NCBI GenBank assembly: GCA_963798745.1
Contig: CAWCUF010000010.1
Coordinates: 124,001-188,000, forward strand
Reading direction: 5' to 3'
Origin: Prado023 sp963798745
GTDB taxonomy: Bacteria; Actinomycetota; Actinomycetes; S36-B12; CAIYMF01
DNA length: 64,000 nucleotides
In this document: piece by piece, positions 25,270 to 34,792 of the stretch
Layout of the letters: each line of letters starts with the position of its first letter
How positions within the stretch are numbered: position 1 is the stretch's first letter
Made by a program: the position numbers and the translations under genes
Notes under the pieces: generated by a model
The model's database searches: none
What the model was told of the DNA's origin: nothing
The model's input: the letters and a program-made list of their open reading frames with translations, nothing else

Positions 25270-26301
25270 ATGCGACGAACGTTCCACTTGGGCGTGGCCC
25301 TGGCCACCACGGTCGCGCTGGCGACCGGTCCTGCGGCGGCTGCCGGTCTGCTGACCTCGCCGGGACCGCGGTGCGCGAGGGCAGCAGTTGTCCACAGCGC
25401 AGCATCTTCGGGCAGCGCCGCGTCGTCGCTGGCTGCGTCCCAGGGCTTGCCGCTTGCGCTGGCGTTGCATCCCACCGCCACCGCTGCTGCGGCCTTCGGG
25501 GCGGCCAGCCTTCCGGGTGGAGGCACCCGGATCTTCGACGGCAAGGTCTACGTGGCCCTGTACGGGCACCCCGGCACCCGGGCGCTGGGCGTGCTCGGCG
25601 AACAGGGCACCGCCGCCACGATCCGACGTGCCAAGAAGGTGGCTGCCTCCTACCGCCCGCACACCAAGCGCACCGTGGTTGCGTCCCTGGAGATCATCGC
25701 CACGATCGCCTCGGCGTCCGCCGGCCGGGACGGCGACTACTCCGCGGAGTCCTCGGTCAAGAAGCTCAAGCCCTTGGTGAAGGCGGCCGGGCGCAGCGGG
25801 GTCTACGTGGTGCTGGACCTGCAACCGGGGCGCACCGACTTCCTGACCCAGGCCAAGCGCTATCGCTCCCTGCTGAAGTACCCGCACGTCGGACTGGCCC
25901 TCGATCCGGAGTGGCGGCTCAAGCCCGGCCAGCGGCACCTGCGCCAGATCGGGTCGGTGGACGCCCGCGAGATCAACCGGGTCGGCGACTGGTTGGCCGA
26001 CCTCACCCGCGAGGCCGGCCTGCCGCAGAAGATGCTGCTCCTGCACCAGTTCCGCACCGCCATGATCCGCAATCGCTCGAGCCTGAACACCTCGCACCCC
26101 GAGATCGCGATGGTCATCCAGATGGACGGACTGGGCAGCCAGCCCGCCAAGCAGAGCACCTGGCGCGCCCTGCGGGCCGGCGCCCCGAAGGCGATCAAGT
26201 TCGGCTGGAAGAACTTCATCGACGAGGACCGCCCGATGCTCAGCCCAAGGTCGACCATGCGCAGCGTCAAGCCGCAGCCCCGCTGGGTGTCCTACCAGTA
26301 G
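25270..26301 (+). CDS. Exported protein of unknown function, TIM-barrel-like
   Basis: A 343-residue protein. It opens with a Sec signal peptide (MRRTFHLGVALATTVALATG, then AAAAG), followed by an Ala/Ser-rich linker to about residue 75. The folded domain has alternating beta and helix blocks: KVYVALYGHPGTRALG, VASLEIIATIASA, GVYVVLDLQPGRTDFL, VGLALDPEWRL, MLLLHQFRTAMI and IAMVIQMDGLG. Conserved acidic and His residues in these strands suggest a barrel-type hydrolase active site (Asp in LDLQPG, Asp and Glu in LDPEW). No family name can be assigned with confidence. It is followed by a strong terminator. Confidence 0.75.
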   Translation: MRRTFHLGVALATTVALATGPAAAAGLLTSPGPRCARAAVVHSAASSGSAASSLAASQGLPLALALHPTATAAAAFGAASLPGGGTRIFDGKVYVALYGHPGTRALGVLGEQGTAATIRRAKKVAASYRPHTKRTVVASLEIIATIASASAGRDGDYSAESSVKKLKPLVKAAGRSGVYVVLDLQPGRTDFLTQAKRYRSLLKYPHVGLALDPEWRLKPGQRHLRQIGSVDAREINRVGDWLADLTREAGLPQKMLLLHQFRTAMIRNRSSLNTSHPEIAMVIQMDGLGSQPAKQSTWRALRAGAPKAIKFGWKNFIDEDRPMLSPRSTMRSVKPQPRWVSYQ

Positions 26302-26330
26302 CCGCCCGCGCTGCGCTGGCGTCCGCTCAA

Positions 26331-26378
26331 CAATCTGGGATCGAGCTGCCCTTTGTGAGGCAACTCGATCCCAGATTG
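26331..26378. terminator. Strong bidirectional hairpin between convergent genes
   Basis: The perfect 15-base arms CAATCTGGGATCGAG (26331-26345) and CTCGATCCCAGATTG (26364-26378), with an inner TGCC/GGCA pairing, form a stem of about 19 pairs. It lies between the ends of the exported-protein gene (26301) and mmsA (26404). It has a GGGATC/GATCCC core, like several other hairpins in this window. Confidence 0.8.
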
Positions 26379-26403
26379 TCACCGGGCGAGGGGCGGGGGG
26401 CGC

Positions 26404-27969
<1,566 letters not shown>

Positions 27970-28026
27970 GGGGGCCTCTCAATCGGGTCGGGCGAAGGTG
28001 CCGGGTCAGGTTCGGGTGGAGCGCAT

Positions 28027-28080
28027 CACGATCCGTGGGGGTGGCGCGACATCGACGTCGGCCACCCTGCACGGATCGTG
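28027..28080 (-). terminator. Hairpin after the FAD amine oxidase gene
   Basis: Arms CACGATCCGTG (28027-28037) and CACGGATCGTG (28070-28080) pair perfectly over 11 bases; the inner GGGTGGC (28039-28045) pairs with GCCACCC (28061-28067). It begins 6 bases past the oxidase stop and precedes the mmsA start by 57 bases, so it should end or attenuate the oxidase transcript. Confidence 0.7.
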
Positions 28081-28085
28081 GCCGA

Positions 28086-29507
28086 TCATGAGTCGAAGCC
28101 CAGGCCGAGCTTGTCGAGCGTGCGCAACCACAGGTTGCGCCGCCCCCCGCAGTTGTCGGCCCGGTCCAGGGACCACCGGGTCAGCGCGACCGCGGGGCTG
28201 CGCACGGGCTCGGGGGGGAACGGGATCGGCTTGGTGCGCACCATCTCCAGGGCGGTGCGCTCGGTCTGACGGCCAGCCAGCAGGTCGAGCATCACCTGGG
28301 CGCCGAACCGGGTCGCACCGACCCCCAGCCCGGTGTACCCGACGCTGTAGGCCACCCGACCGTCCAGTGCGGTGCCCCAGAACGCGCTGAACCGCGAGCA
28401 GGTGTCGATCGCCCCGCCCCAGCCGTGCGAGAACGCAAGACCCTGCAACTGTGGGAACGTCTCGAAGAAGTTCTCGGCCAGCACCGCATAGGTCCGGTCG
28501 TCGCGGTTGAGCGCCGGGTTCATCCGACTGCCGTAGTGGTAGATCGCCTCGAACCCACCCCACAGCAGCCGGCCGTCGGCGGTCGGGCGCGAGTAGTGGA
28601 ACTGGTTGTTCGCATCCCCCACACCGCCGCGGAAGTCCCAGCCGACGCTGGCCCACTGCGCGTCGCTCAGTGGTTCGGTGACCAGGGCGTAGTCATAGAC
28701 CGGGATGAGGAACGGCCGCACGCGGCGCAGCAGGTTCGGGTGGGCGCTGGTCCCCAGGGCGACCTGGCGCGCGCGGACCTGCCCGTGCTCGGTACGCACC
28801 AGAACGCCCGCGTCCGCCTTGGCCAGGCCGGTGACGACCGAGTGCTCGTGGATGCGCCCACCGAGCTCACCCACCACGCGCGCCAACTCCCAGGTGAGCT
28901 TGGCCGGGTCGACCAGGGCAACGCCGTCGCGGTCGAGCACGGCACCGCGGTAGAGCGGGGAGTCCACCATCGCCCGGGTGGCGGTGGCGTCGAGGAACTC
29001 CAGGCGCTCGCCGTAGGGCGCCGCCAGCTCGGGGAGCTCCGCGAGTTCGGCGACCTGGTACTCCTCGCTGGCCACGTCCAGCTCGCCGGTGCGCGCGTAG
29101 TCGACGTCCATCGAGTGGCTCTCGATCGTCTCGGCGATCGCGTCGAGATTGGCGTGGCCCGCCCTGGTGAGCTCGGCGAGCTCGTCGGGCCAGCGGGTCA
29201 GGCCGTTGCCGAAGCCGTGCGTGATCGAGGCGGCCATGAACCCGCCGTTGCGACCCGAGGCGCCCTCCCCGAGGCGGTCGCCCTCCAGGACCACGACGTC
29301 CAGCCCCGGATCGGCCGCCAGGGCCAGCAGGGCGGTCCACAGCCCGGTGAACCCGCCGCCCACGATCGCCAGGTCGGCGCTGGTCGGGCCGACCAGGGTC
29401 GGTTGCGCCTCGGGGCGCAGCGGGCGGTCGAGCCAGTACGGTGCGTGGGTCAGGTCGGCCAGGGCTGCTCGGGAGGAGTCACGGACGCGCGATCGTGAGT
29501 ACGGCAC
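28086..29507 (-). CDS. FAD-dependent amine oxidase, PuuB/DadA-like
   Basis: A 473-residue flavoprotein. The N-terminal dinucleotide motif is LAIVGGGFTGLWTALLA, followed by VVVLEGDRLGEGASGRNGGF. The C-terminal flavin closure is AYSVGYTGLGVGATRFGAQ. SHGWGGAIDTCSRFSAFWG resembles gamma-glutamylputrescine oxidase and related amine oxidases. The substrate is inferred as a polyamine-type amine from the neighbouring aminobutyraldehyde dehydrogenases and PotD remnant. The GTG at 29507 gives (M)PYSRSRVRDSS. It is divergent from the kinase gene across a 279-base promoter region. Confidence 0.83.
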   Translation of the reverse strand: MPYSRSRVRDSSRAALADLTHAPYWLDRPLRPEAQPTLVGPTSADLAIVGGGFTGLWTALLALAADPGLDVVVLEGDRLGEGASGRNGGFMAASITHGFGNGLTRWPDELAELTRAGHANLDAIAETIESHSMDVDYARTGELDVASEEYQVAELAELPELAAPYGERLEFLDATATRAMVDSPLYRGAVLDRDGVALVDPAKLTWELARVVGELGGRIHEHSVVTGLAKADAGVLVRTEHGQVRARQVALGTSAHPNLLRRVRPFLIPVYDYALVTEPLSDAQWASVGWDFRGGVGDANNQFHYSRPTADGRLLWGGFEAIYHYGSRMNPALNRDDRTYAVLAENFFETFPQLQGLAFSHGWGGAIDTCSRFSAFWGTALDGRVAYSVGYTGLGVGATRFGAQVMLDLLAGRQTERTALEMVRTKPIPFPPEPVRSPAVALTRWSLDRADNCGGRRNLWLRTLDKLGLGFDS

Positions 29508-29786
29508 CGGTATCGCACCTCTGGTGAGCCGCCCCGGGTCCTCCGGATGCTACGGCCGCGCGGTCGGTGGACAGGTCCCACGCGGTGAACCGCAGCGCGG
29601 CCAGTGTAGCGACCGGCCGGGAGCCCTGCCGGTCCTGCGGCACCTGCAGGCGCACGGGTCGAGGCGACCCACCAGGTGTCGGCCGGCGGCATGGACCTCG
29701 CAGGCCCAACCCGGGGCGCCTCATCGACTAGATTGAGTTCGTCCACGATCCGCGCCGTGTCCGCACGTGCGCGCCGGGAGGTACCC

Positions 29787-31397
29787 ATGACCGAACGAGT
29801 GCTGGGCTCCCCGCTGTCCATGCACGACCCGCACCAGGTGGGCCCATGGGCGCTGCACAGCCGGCTCGGCGCCGGTGGCATGGGCGTGGTGTTCCAGGCC
29901 ACCTCCCCGGAGCACGGGACCGCAGCGCTCAAGGTGATCCGCCCCGGGCTGCTCGACGCGCCCGCGACGCGCGACCGGTTCCGCCGCGAGGTCGCGATCC
30001 TCAAGTCGGTCCGCGACGAGCACATCTGCCAGTACCTGGCCGCCGACATCGAGTCCGAACCGGCCTGGCTGGCCCTGGAGTACGTCGCCGGACCGACCCT
30101 GCGCGAGGAGGTCACCGATCGTGGGCCGCTGAGCGAGGACCGCTGGTGGGATCTGGCGCGCGGCATGGCCCAGGCGCTGGCCATCCTCGACGTGCACCGG
30201 ATCACCCACCGCGACCTCAAGCCCGGCAACGTCATCCTGCACGATCGGGGCGCGGTGCTGATCGACTTCGGGATCGCCCATCCGGAGGACGCGACCTCGC
30301 TGACCGCCACCGGGCTGGTCACCGGCAGCCCCGCGTGGCTGTCTCCCGAGCAGGCCACGCTGGAGCCGGTCGGCCCGGCCAGCGACATCTTCGCGCTCGG
30401 CTCGATGCTGGCCTACGCTGCGACCGGGCGACCCCCGTTCGGCGAGGGGGCCTCGGTGGCCGTTCTGATGAGCATCGCGACCCGGGAGCCCGACCTCGTC
30501 GGGGTGGACCCCAACCGGGCCGCGCTCCTGCTGCGGATGCTCTCCAAGGACCCGGTACGTCGCCCCACGGCGCGCCAGGTGCTCGACCGGCTTCGTGGGC
30601 ACGGCACCTCGCCGCAGGCCGTCCTGTTGGATGCCGCTCCGGCCAGCGCCCCGGGCCTGCCCCCGACCAGCCCGACTGTGGTCGCGCCGGCCCCGACTGC
30701 GGTGCCGGATGCCGACCCGGCCGGTGCGCCGACGGTCGTCACACCAGTCCCGCCGATGACGGCCAACGCGCAGACCGGCACCCAGGCCGAACCGGGCCTG
30801 CCGGGGATCGTGCTCCCGGCGAACTCCGATGCCACGCGCGTGGCCCCACCGGCGCGGACCAGCCCCGCTCCCCCGCCGGTCCGCCCGCGCACCGCACCTC
30901 GACGGTCCGCCCCCACCGCAGCCCCGCGCAGTCGCTCAGGGCGCGGCTGGCTGGGGCTGGTCGTGCTCGGCATCGCGATCCTGCTGGGCGGCTGGCTGTT
31001 GCTGAACAACCTGGGCGGCGGCGATGCCAGCAGTCCGGGCGCCGAGACCGGCGGCGCAGCGACCGGCGAGGCGAGCAACCCCAACCAGGCGGAGTCCGCC
31101 GGCGACGCGCCAGCAGCGCCGTCCTCGGACCAGCTGAGTTCCGGGGACTGGCTGTTGAGTCCCTACCGGCTCGAGAACGACGCCAACGGCCTGACGGTCA
31201 CCGGCACGCTGCTCAACCGCGGAACCGACACAGCTTCGACCGACCTGACGCTCTGGGTCTACCTCGGCTCCGAGTCGCTCGGCTCGGTGAGCACCACGGT
31301 CAGCGACGTGCCCGCCGGAGGCACCGAGCAGGTGACCATGACCGGGGACGCGGTCTGGAAGCCCGGCACGAAGGTCGTGCTGCTCGAGGCCTCCTGA
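29787..31397 (+). CDS. Receptor-type Ser/Thr protein kinase
   Basis: A 536-residue eukaryotic-like kinase. The cytoplasmic kinase domain is at about residues 20-275: Gly loop LGAGGMGVVF (27-36), ATP lysine Lys49, catalytic Asp143 in THRDLKPGN, DFG at 160-162, and SPEQ in the APE position. A Pro/Ala-rich linker, a single membrane helix (about 387-411, GWLGLVVLGIAILLGGW) and an outer region follow; the outer part ends in a roughly 85-residue beta-rich domain (WLLSPYRLENDANGLTVTGT). There are no PASTA repeats, so it is not PknB. The ATG at 29787 has a GGGAGG site 6 bases upstream. It lies among polyamine genes without an obvious link. Confidence 0.93.
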   Translation: MTERVLGSPLSMHDPHQVGPWALHSRLGAGGMGVVFQATSPEHGTAALKVIRPGLLDAPATRDRFRREVAILKSVRDEHICQYLAADIESEPAWLALEYVAGPTLREEVTDRGPLSEDRWWDLARGMAQALAILDVHRITHRDLKPGNVILHDRGAVLIDFGIAHPEDATSLTATGLVTGSPAWLSPEQATLEPVGPASDIFALGSMLAYAATGRPPFGEGASVAVLMSIATREPDLVGVDPNRAALLLRMLSKDPVRRPTARQVLDRLRGHGTSPQAVLLDAAPASAPGLPPTSPTVVAPAPTAVPDADPAGAPTVVTPVPPMTANAQTGTQAEPGLPGIVLPANSDATRVAPPARTSPAPPPVRPRTAPRRSAPTAAPRSRSGRGWLGLVVLGIAILLGGWLLLNNLGGGDASSPGAETGGAATGEASNPNQAESAGDAPAAPSSDQLSSGDWLLSPYRLENDANGLTVTGTLLNRGTDTASTDLTLWVYLGSESLGSVSTTVSDVPAGGTEQVTMTGDAVWKPGTKVVLLEAS

Positions 31398-31421
31398 GTC
31401 CGGCGCCGGGCGGACGTCGGC

Positions 31422-31768
31422 TCAGTTGCCGATCAGGGTCTGGAACGCCTGGGTGTAGGTGACCTGCTGGGCGGGGTCGAGGAACTTGAACTCACTCACC
31501 CGGGCCAGGTCGGCCTCGGTGGGGAAGATGAACGGGTTGTCGACCAGCTCAGGATCGATCCTGGCCATCGCTCTGCTTGCTGTCGGCCGACTGGTCGGGC
31601 TGGGTCCGGCCGGGACCTCCTGGGCCCCGCTGTCGCTGGCGGTGCTGCGCGGCGTCCGGGTGCCGCAGGCCGCTGCCATCATGACCGCACTGCCGATGCC
31701 GGCTGCCTGCATCACGCCCGCCTGCGCGGCAGGGCAGAGCCGAGCCGCCCAGAGGTCGAGCCGCTCAT
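31422..31768 (-). pseudogene. potD remnant: polyamine-binding lipoprotein with deleted core
   Basis: From the ATG at 31768, with a good AGGAAGG site, 18 codons read MSGSTSGRLGSALPRRRA and then stop at 31712. One base over, the frame continues VMQAAGIGSAVMMAAACG, completing a Tat-type lipoprotein signal. After a short low-complexity bridge it resumes as IDPELVDNPFIFPTEADLAR and YTQAFQTLIGN, the extreme C-terminus of a spermidine/putrescine-binding protein. About 300 residues are missing and there is a frameshift. It is 32 bases behind the aldehyde dehydrogenase, the usual place for potD in actinobacterial polyamine clusters. Confidence 0.82.
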
Positions 31769-31800
31769 GGGATCCTGCCTTCCTCTCGGGTCGGTTCGGG

Positions 31801-33288
31801 TCAGCGGTCGCCGAAGATCGTGCGGTGCCAGTCCTTGCGCACGTCGCCGGTGATGTCGGCCGAGACGTGCTTGATGTGGGTGTACTCCTCCAGGGAGTAC
31901 ATGCTCATGTCCTTGCCGAAGCCCGAGGCCTTGAAGCCACCGTGCGGCATCTCGGAGACGATCGGGATGTGGTCGTTGATCCACACGCAGCCGGCCGCGA
32001 TCTGCCGGCTGGCCCGCTGGGCGCGGAACGTGTTGGTCGTCCACGCCGAGGCAGCCAGGCCGTAGGGCGTGTCGTTGGCCAGGGCCAGGCCCTGGTCGTC
32101 GGTGTCGAAGGGCAGGACCACCAGGACCGGGCCGAACAGCTCCTCCTGGACGATCTCGGAGTCCTGGGCCGCATCGACCACCAGGGTGGGTGGGTAGAAC
32201 GAGCCGGCCGCCAGGGCACCCTCGCTGGGCACCTGCCCGCCGCAGACGACCGTGGCCCCGGCCGCGACGGCGCGCTGCACGTAGCCATGCACCGACTGCT
32301 GCTGACGCCGGGAGACCAATGGGCCCTGGTCGGTATGCGGGTCCGTGGGGTCCCCCATCCGCACCGTGGCCATCAGCTCGGCCACCCGGGCGACGAAGCC
32401 CTCGAACAGGGGTCGCTGCACGTACGCGCGGGTCGCAGCCGTGCAGTCCTGACCGGAGTTGATCAACGACCCGGCCACCGCGCCGTTGGCCGCGGCCTCG
32501 AGATCTGCGTCGTCGAACACCACGAACGGCGCCTTGCCGCCGAGCTCGAGGTGCACGCGCTTGATGCTGCCGGTGGCCAGCTGCATCACACGCTGGCCTA
32601 CCGGCGTGGACCCGGTGAAGGACACCATGGCCACATCGGGATGGCTGACCAGCGCCTCGCCGACCGTGCGACCGGGTCCGGTGAGCACGTTGATGACCCC
32701 TGCCGGGATGCCCGCCCCCACCGCGTCCTCGGCGAACATCAGGGAGGTCAACGGGGTGATCTCCGCGGGCTTGAGCACGATCGTGTTGCCCGCGGCGACC
32801 GCCGGGAGCACCTTCCACATGGCCATCTGCAGCGGGTAGTTCCACGGCGCGATCGAGCCGACGACACCGATCGGCTCACGACGGATCGAGGACGTATGTG
32901 TGCCGTCGTACTCCGCCTGCGCCATCCCGGACAGCATCCGGGCCGCGCCGGCGAAGAACCGGACGTTGTCGATGGAGCCCGGGACGTCGAACTCGGCGGT
33001 CAGCTTGATCGGCTTGCCCGACTGTGCCGACTCGACGCGCGCGTACTCCTCGGCCCGGGCCTCGATCCGGTCGGCCAGGGCCAACAGGACCGCGGAGCGC
33101 TCGCCGGGGCTGGCAGCAGCCCAGGCCGGGAACGCCGCCCGCGCGGCCGCGACCGCGGTGTCGACATCCGCGGTGGTCGCCTCCCCCAGGGTGGCGACCA
33201 CCGAGCCGTCGGCCGGGTTGGTGACCTCGACCCAGGGCCCGGACCCGAGGACATGCTCCCCATCGATGAACTGGCCGAGTGGCTCCAC
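31801..33288 (-). CDS. Gamma-aminobutyraldehyde-type dehydrogenase
   Basis: A 495-residue NAD(P)-dependent aldehyde dehydrogenase. Catalytic Cys282 is in NSGQDCTAATR and the activating Glu is in HLELGGKAPFVVF. WINDHIPIVSEMPHGGFKASG and GKDMSMYSLEEYTHIKHV mark the group that oxidises 4-aminobutyraldehyde (from putrescine) to GABA. The start is the GTG at 33288, giving (M)EPLGQFIDGEHV. It stands directly upstream of the potD remnant on the same strand. It is one of two such enzymes here; the copy at 34793 has the catalytic cysteine at the same residue number. Confidence 0.9.
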   Translation of the reverse strand: MEPLGQFIDGEHVLGSGPWVEVTNPADGSVVATLGEATTADVDTAVAAARAAFPAWAAASPGERSAVLLALADRIEARAEEYARVESAQSGKPIKLTAEFDVPGSIDNVRFFAGAARMLSGMAQAEYDGTHTSSIRREPIGVVGSIAPWNYPLQMAMWKVLPAVAAGNTIVLKPAEITPLTSLMFAEDAVGAGIPAGVINVLTGPGRTVGEALVSHPDVAMVSFTGSTPVGQRVMQLATGSIKRVHLELGGKAPFVVFDDADLEAAANGAVAGSLINSGQDCTAATRAYVQRPLFEGFVARVAELMATVRMGDPTDPHTDQGPLVSRRQQQSVHGYVQRAVAAGATVVCGGQVPSEGALAAGSFYPPTLVVDAAQDSEIVQEELFGPVLVVLPFDTDDQGLALANDTPYGLAASAWTTNTFRAQRASRQIAAGCVWINDHIPIVSEMPHGGFKASGFGKDMSMYSLEEYTHIKHVSADITGDVRKDWHRTIFGDR

Positions 33289-33376
33289 GAGTCTCCCTCA
33301 GGTAGTGACGCGGTATCCGGCGTGGGTGCGGAATCCGTGGCCGTACTGACACGGTGGCACTAATTCCATGCTCCAT

Positions 33377-33410
33377 ATCCGGTGGGCGGCACGCTAACGG
33401 ACCGCCGGAT
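33377..33410 (-). terminator. Possible hairpin after the hydroxyacid dehydrogenase gene
   Basis: ATCCGGTGGGCGG (33377-33389) can pair with CCGCCGGAT (33402-33410) with a short bulge. It lies 36-69 bases past the dehydrogenase stop and about 90 bases before the next gene, so it may be a weak terminator. The stem is imperfect, hence low confidence. Confidence 0.35.
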
Positions 33411-33445
33411 GCGTCACAAACTCGCAGTTCCTGTCGACCCGGACG

Positions 33446-34456
33446 TCACGGGACCGTAACGATGCGCGACTCGTCCGGGGACTCCCCAGCCGCGAAGGCC
33501 ACGACGTTCTCGGTGGTGACCCGAGCGATCTCGTCGAGGGCCTCGTGGGTCAGGAACGCCTGGTGGGCGGTGACGAGCACATTGGGGAAGGTCAGCAGTC
33601 GGGCCAGGATGTCGTCGTTCATGACCTCGCCGGACAGGTCCTCGAAGAACTTGCCCTCCTCCTCCTCGTACACGTCCAGGCCCACGCCACCGACCTGGCC
33701 GGACTTGAGGGCAGCGATGAGCGCGACGGTGTCCACCAGGGCGCCCCTGCTGACGTTGATGATGATCACGCCCGGCTTGAGGGCATCCAGGACCAGGGCG
33801 TTGAGGATGTGATGGGTCTCGGGCAGCAGCGGGACGTGCAGCGAGACGATGTCGGCCTCCTTGCCGATCTCACTGAGGGACACGTACTCCAGGCCCTGCT
33901 CGGCCGCCCACACCGGATCGGGGTACGGGTCCCACATGATGATCCGCATGCCGAAGCCCTTGAAGATCTGACCGGCGATCTTGCCGATCTTGCCCGTGCC
34001 GATCAGGCCCACGGTCTTGCCGTGCATGTCGAAGCCGACCAGGCCGTCGAGGGTGAAGTTCATGTCGCGCACCCGACGGTTGGCCTGCGGGATGCGCCGG
34101 TTCAGCGCCATCGCCAGGGTGACCGCGTGCTCGGCGACCGCGTAGGGCGAGTAGGCGGGCACCCGGGCCACGAGGATGTCGTGGTCCGCGGCAGCCTGCA
34201 GGTCCACCCCGTTGAAGCCTGCGCAGCGCAGGGCGATCATCTTCACGCCCTTGTCCGCCAGCACCTCGATGACCTCGCGGGTCACCCGGTCGTTGACGAA
34301 CACGCACACCACGTCGACGTCGTCGCCGACCGTCTCGGCGGTCTCGGGATTGAGGCGGAACTCGCGGAACTTCACGTCCACGCCGGCCCCGATCAGCACC
34401 TTGCCGAGGTGCTCGCGGTCATACCTCTTCGTATCGAACATCGTCACGTTGGTCAT
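33446..34456 (-). CDS. D-2-hydroxyacid dehydrogenase (D-lactate dehydrogenase-like)
   Basis: A 336-residue NAD-dependent dehydrogenase close to fermentative D-lactate dehydrogenase. NAD loop VGLIGTGKIGKIAGQIF; catalytic Arg in INVSRGALVDT; Glu in the GLDVYEEEEGKFF region; His in VTAHQAFLTHEAL; and the substrate-domain block MIALRCAGFNGVDL. FFED and TAHQAF are typical of LdhA-type enzymes, which reduce pyruvate to D-lactate. It sits between two aldehyde dehydrogenases but is flanked by hairpins on both sides, so it is probably its own transcription unit. Confidence 0.9.
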   Translation of the reverse strand: MTNVTMFDTKRYDREHLGKVLIGAGVDVKFREFRLNPETAETVGDDVDVVCVFVNDRVTREVIEVLADKGVKMIALRCAGFNGVDLQAAADHDILVARVPAYSPYAVAEHAVTLAMALNRRIPQANRRVRDMNFTLDGLVGFDMHGKTVGLIGTGKIGKIAGQIFKGFGMRIIMWDPYPDPVWAAEQGLEYVSLSEIGKEADIVSLHVPLLPETHHILNALVLDALKPGVIIINVSRGALVDTVALIAALKSGQVGGVGLDVYEEEEGKFFEDLSGEVMNDDILARLLTFPNVLVTAHQAFLTHEALDEIARVTTENVVAFAAGESPDESRIVTVP

Positions 34457-34530
34457 GGCCGAACGCTAACGGGGTCGCCCCGCCGGATGCCCGCCGACTG
34501 AGCCGTTCAACGCCTTCCAGTCAGCAGCGC

Positions 34531-34570
34531 GCGGGGGCACAGTCGCGCGAGGCCGCGACTGTGCCCCCGC
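34531..34570 (-). terminator. Perfect 17-bp stem hairpin
   Basis: The arms 34531-34547 and 34554-34570 (GCGGGGGCACAGTCGCG and its exact complement) enclose the six-base loop CGAGGC. One of the strongest hairpins in the window. It is about 220 bases past the aldehyde dehydrogenase stop and 75 bases before the hydroxyacid dehydrogenase start, so it probably insulates the two. Confidence 0.7.
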
Positions 34571-34671
34571 GGTGGCGCAGTTCGCCCGCATGCACCAGTC
34601 CACCCCTCGGGGGACGCGCCGCCCACTGCCCGAGCAGCCCGCGGCCGCCGCCCCGACCGCGCCCGCCGCCG

Positions 34672-34750
34672 GATCGATCCAAGAATGCTGGGCCGACAGG
34701 CCAGCGTTCTTGGATGAATCCGACTACGGGCCAGCAGACTTGGATCGATC
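34672..34750 (-). repeat. Nested inverted repeats with GATCGATCCAAG arms
   Basis: An outer pair GATCGATCCAAG (34672-34683) and CTTGGATCGATC (34739-34750) encloses, and partly overlaps, an inner pair TCCAAGAATGCTGG (34678-34691) and CCAGCGTTCTTGGA (34701-34714), the latter with one G-U. The two stems are mutually exclusive at their shared CCAAG, so alternative folds are possible. They lie 43-121 bases downstream of the aldehyde dehydrogenase stop and probably act in termination. Confidence 0.6.
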
Positions 34751-34792
34751 GCGGGGCGGCGTGGGCGCGGGGCGCCGGGCGGGGCCGTCGGG

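Larger units (their letters stand above)
34457..34792. other. 336-base intergenic region with nested hairpins
   Basis: It lies between the start of the hydroxyacid dehydrogenase and the end of the upstream aldehyde dehydrogenase. It holds two strong dyad structures (listed separately) and presumably the dehydrogenase promoter. Short open frames on the + strand here run across the hairpins and are not genes. Confidence 0.5.
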
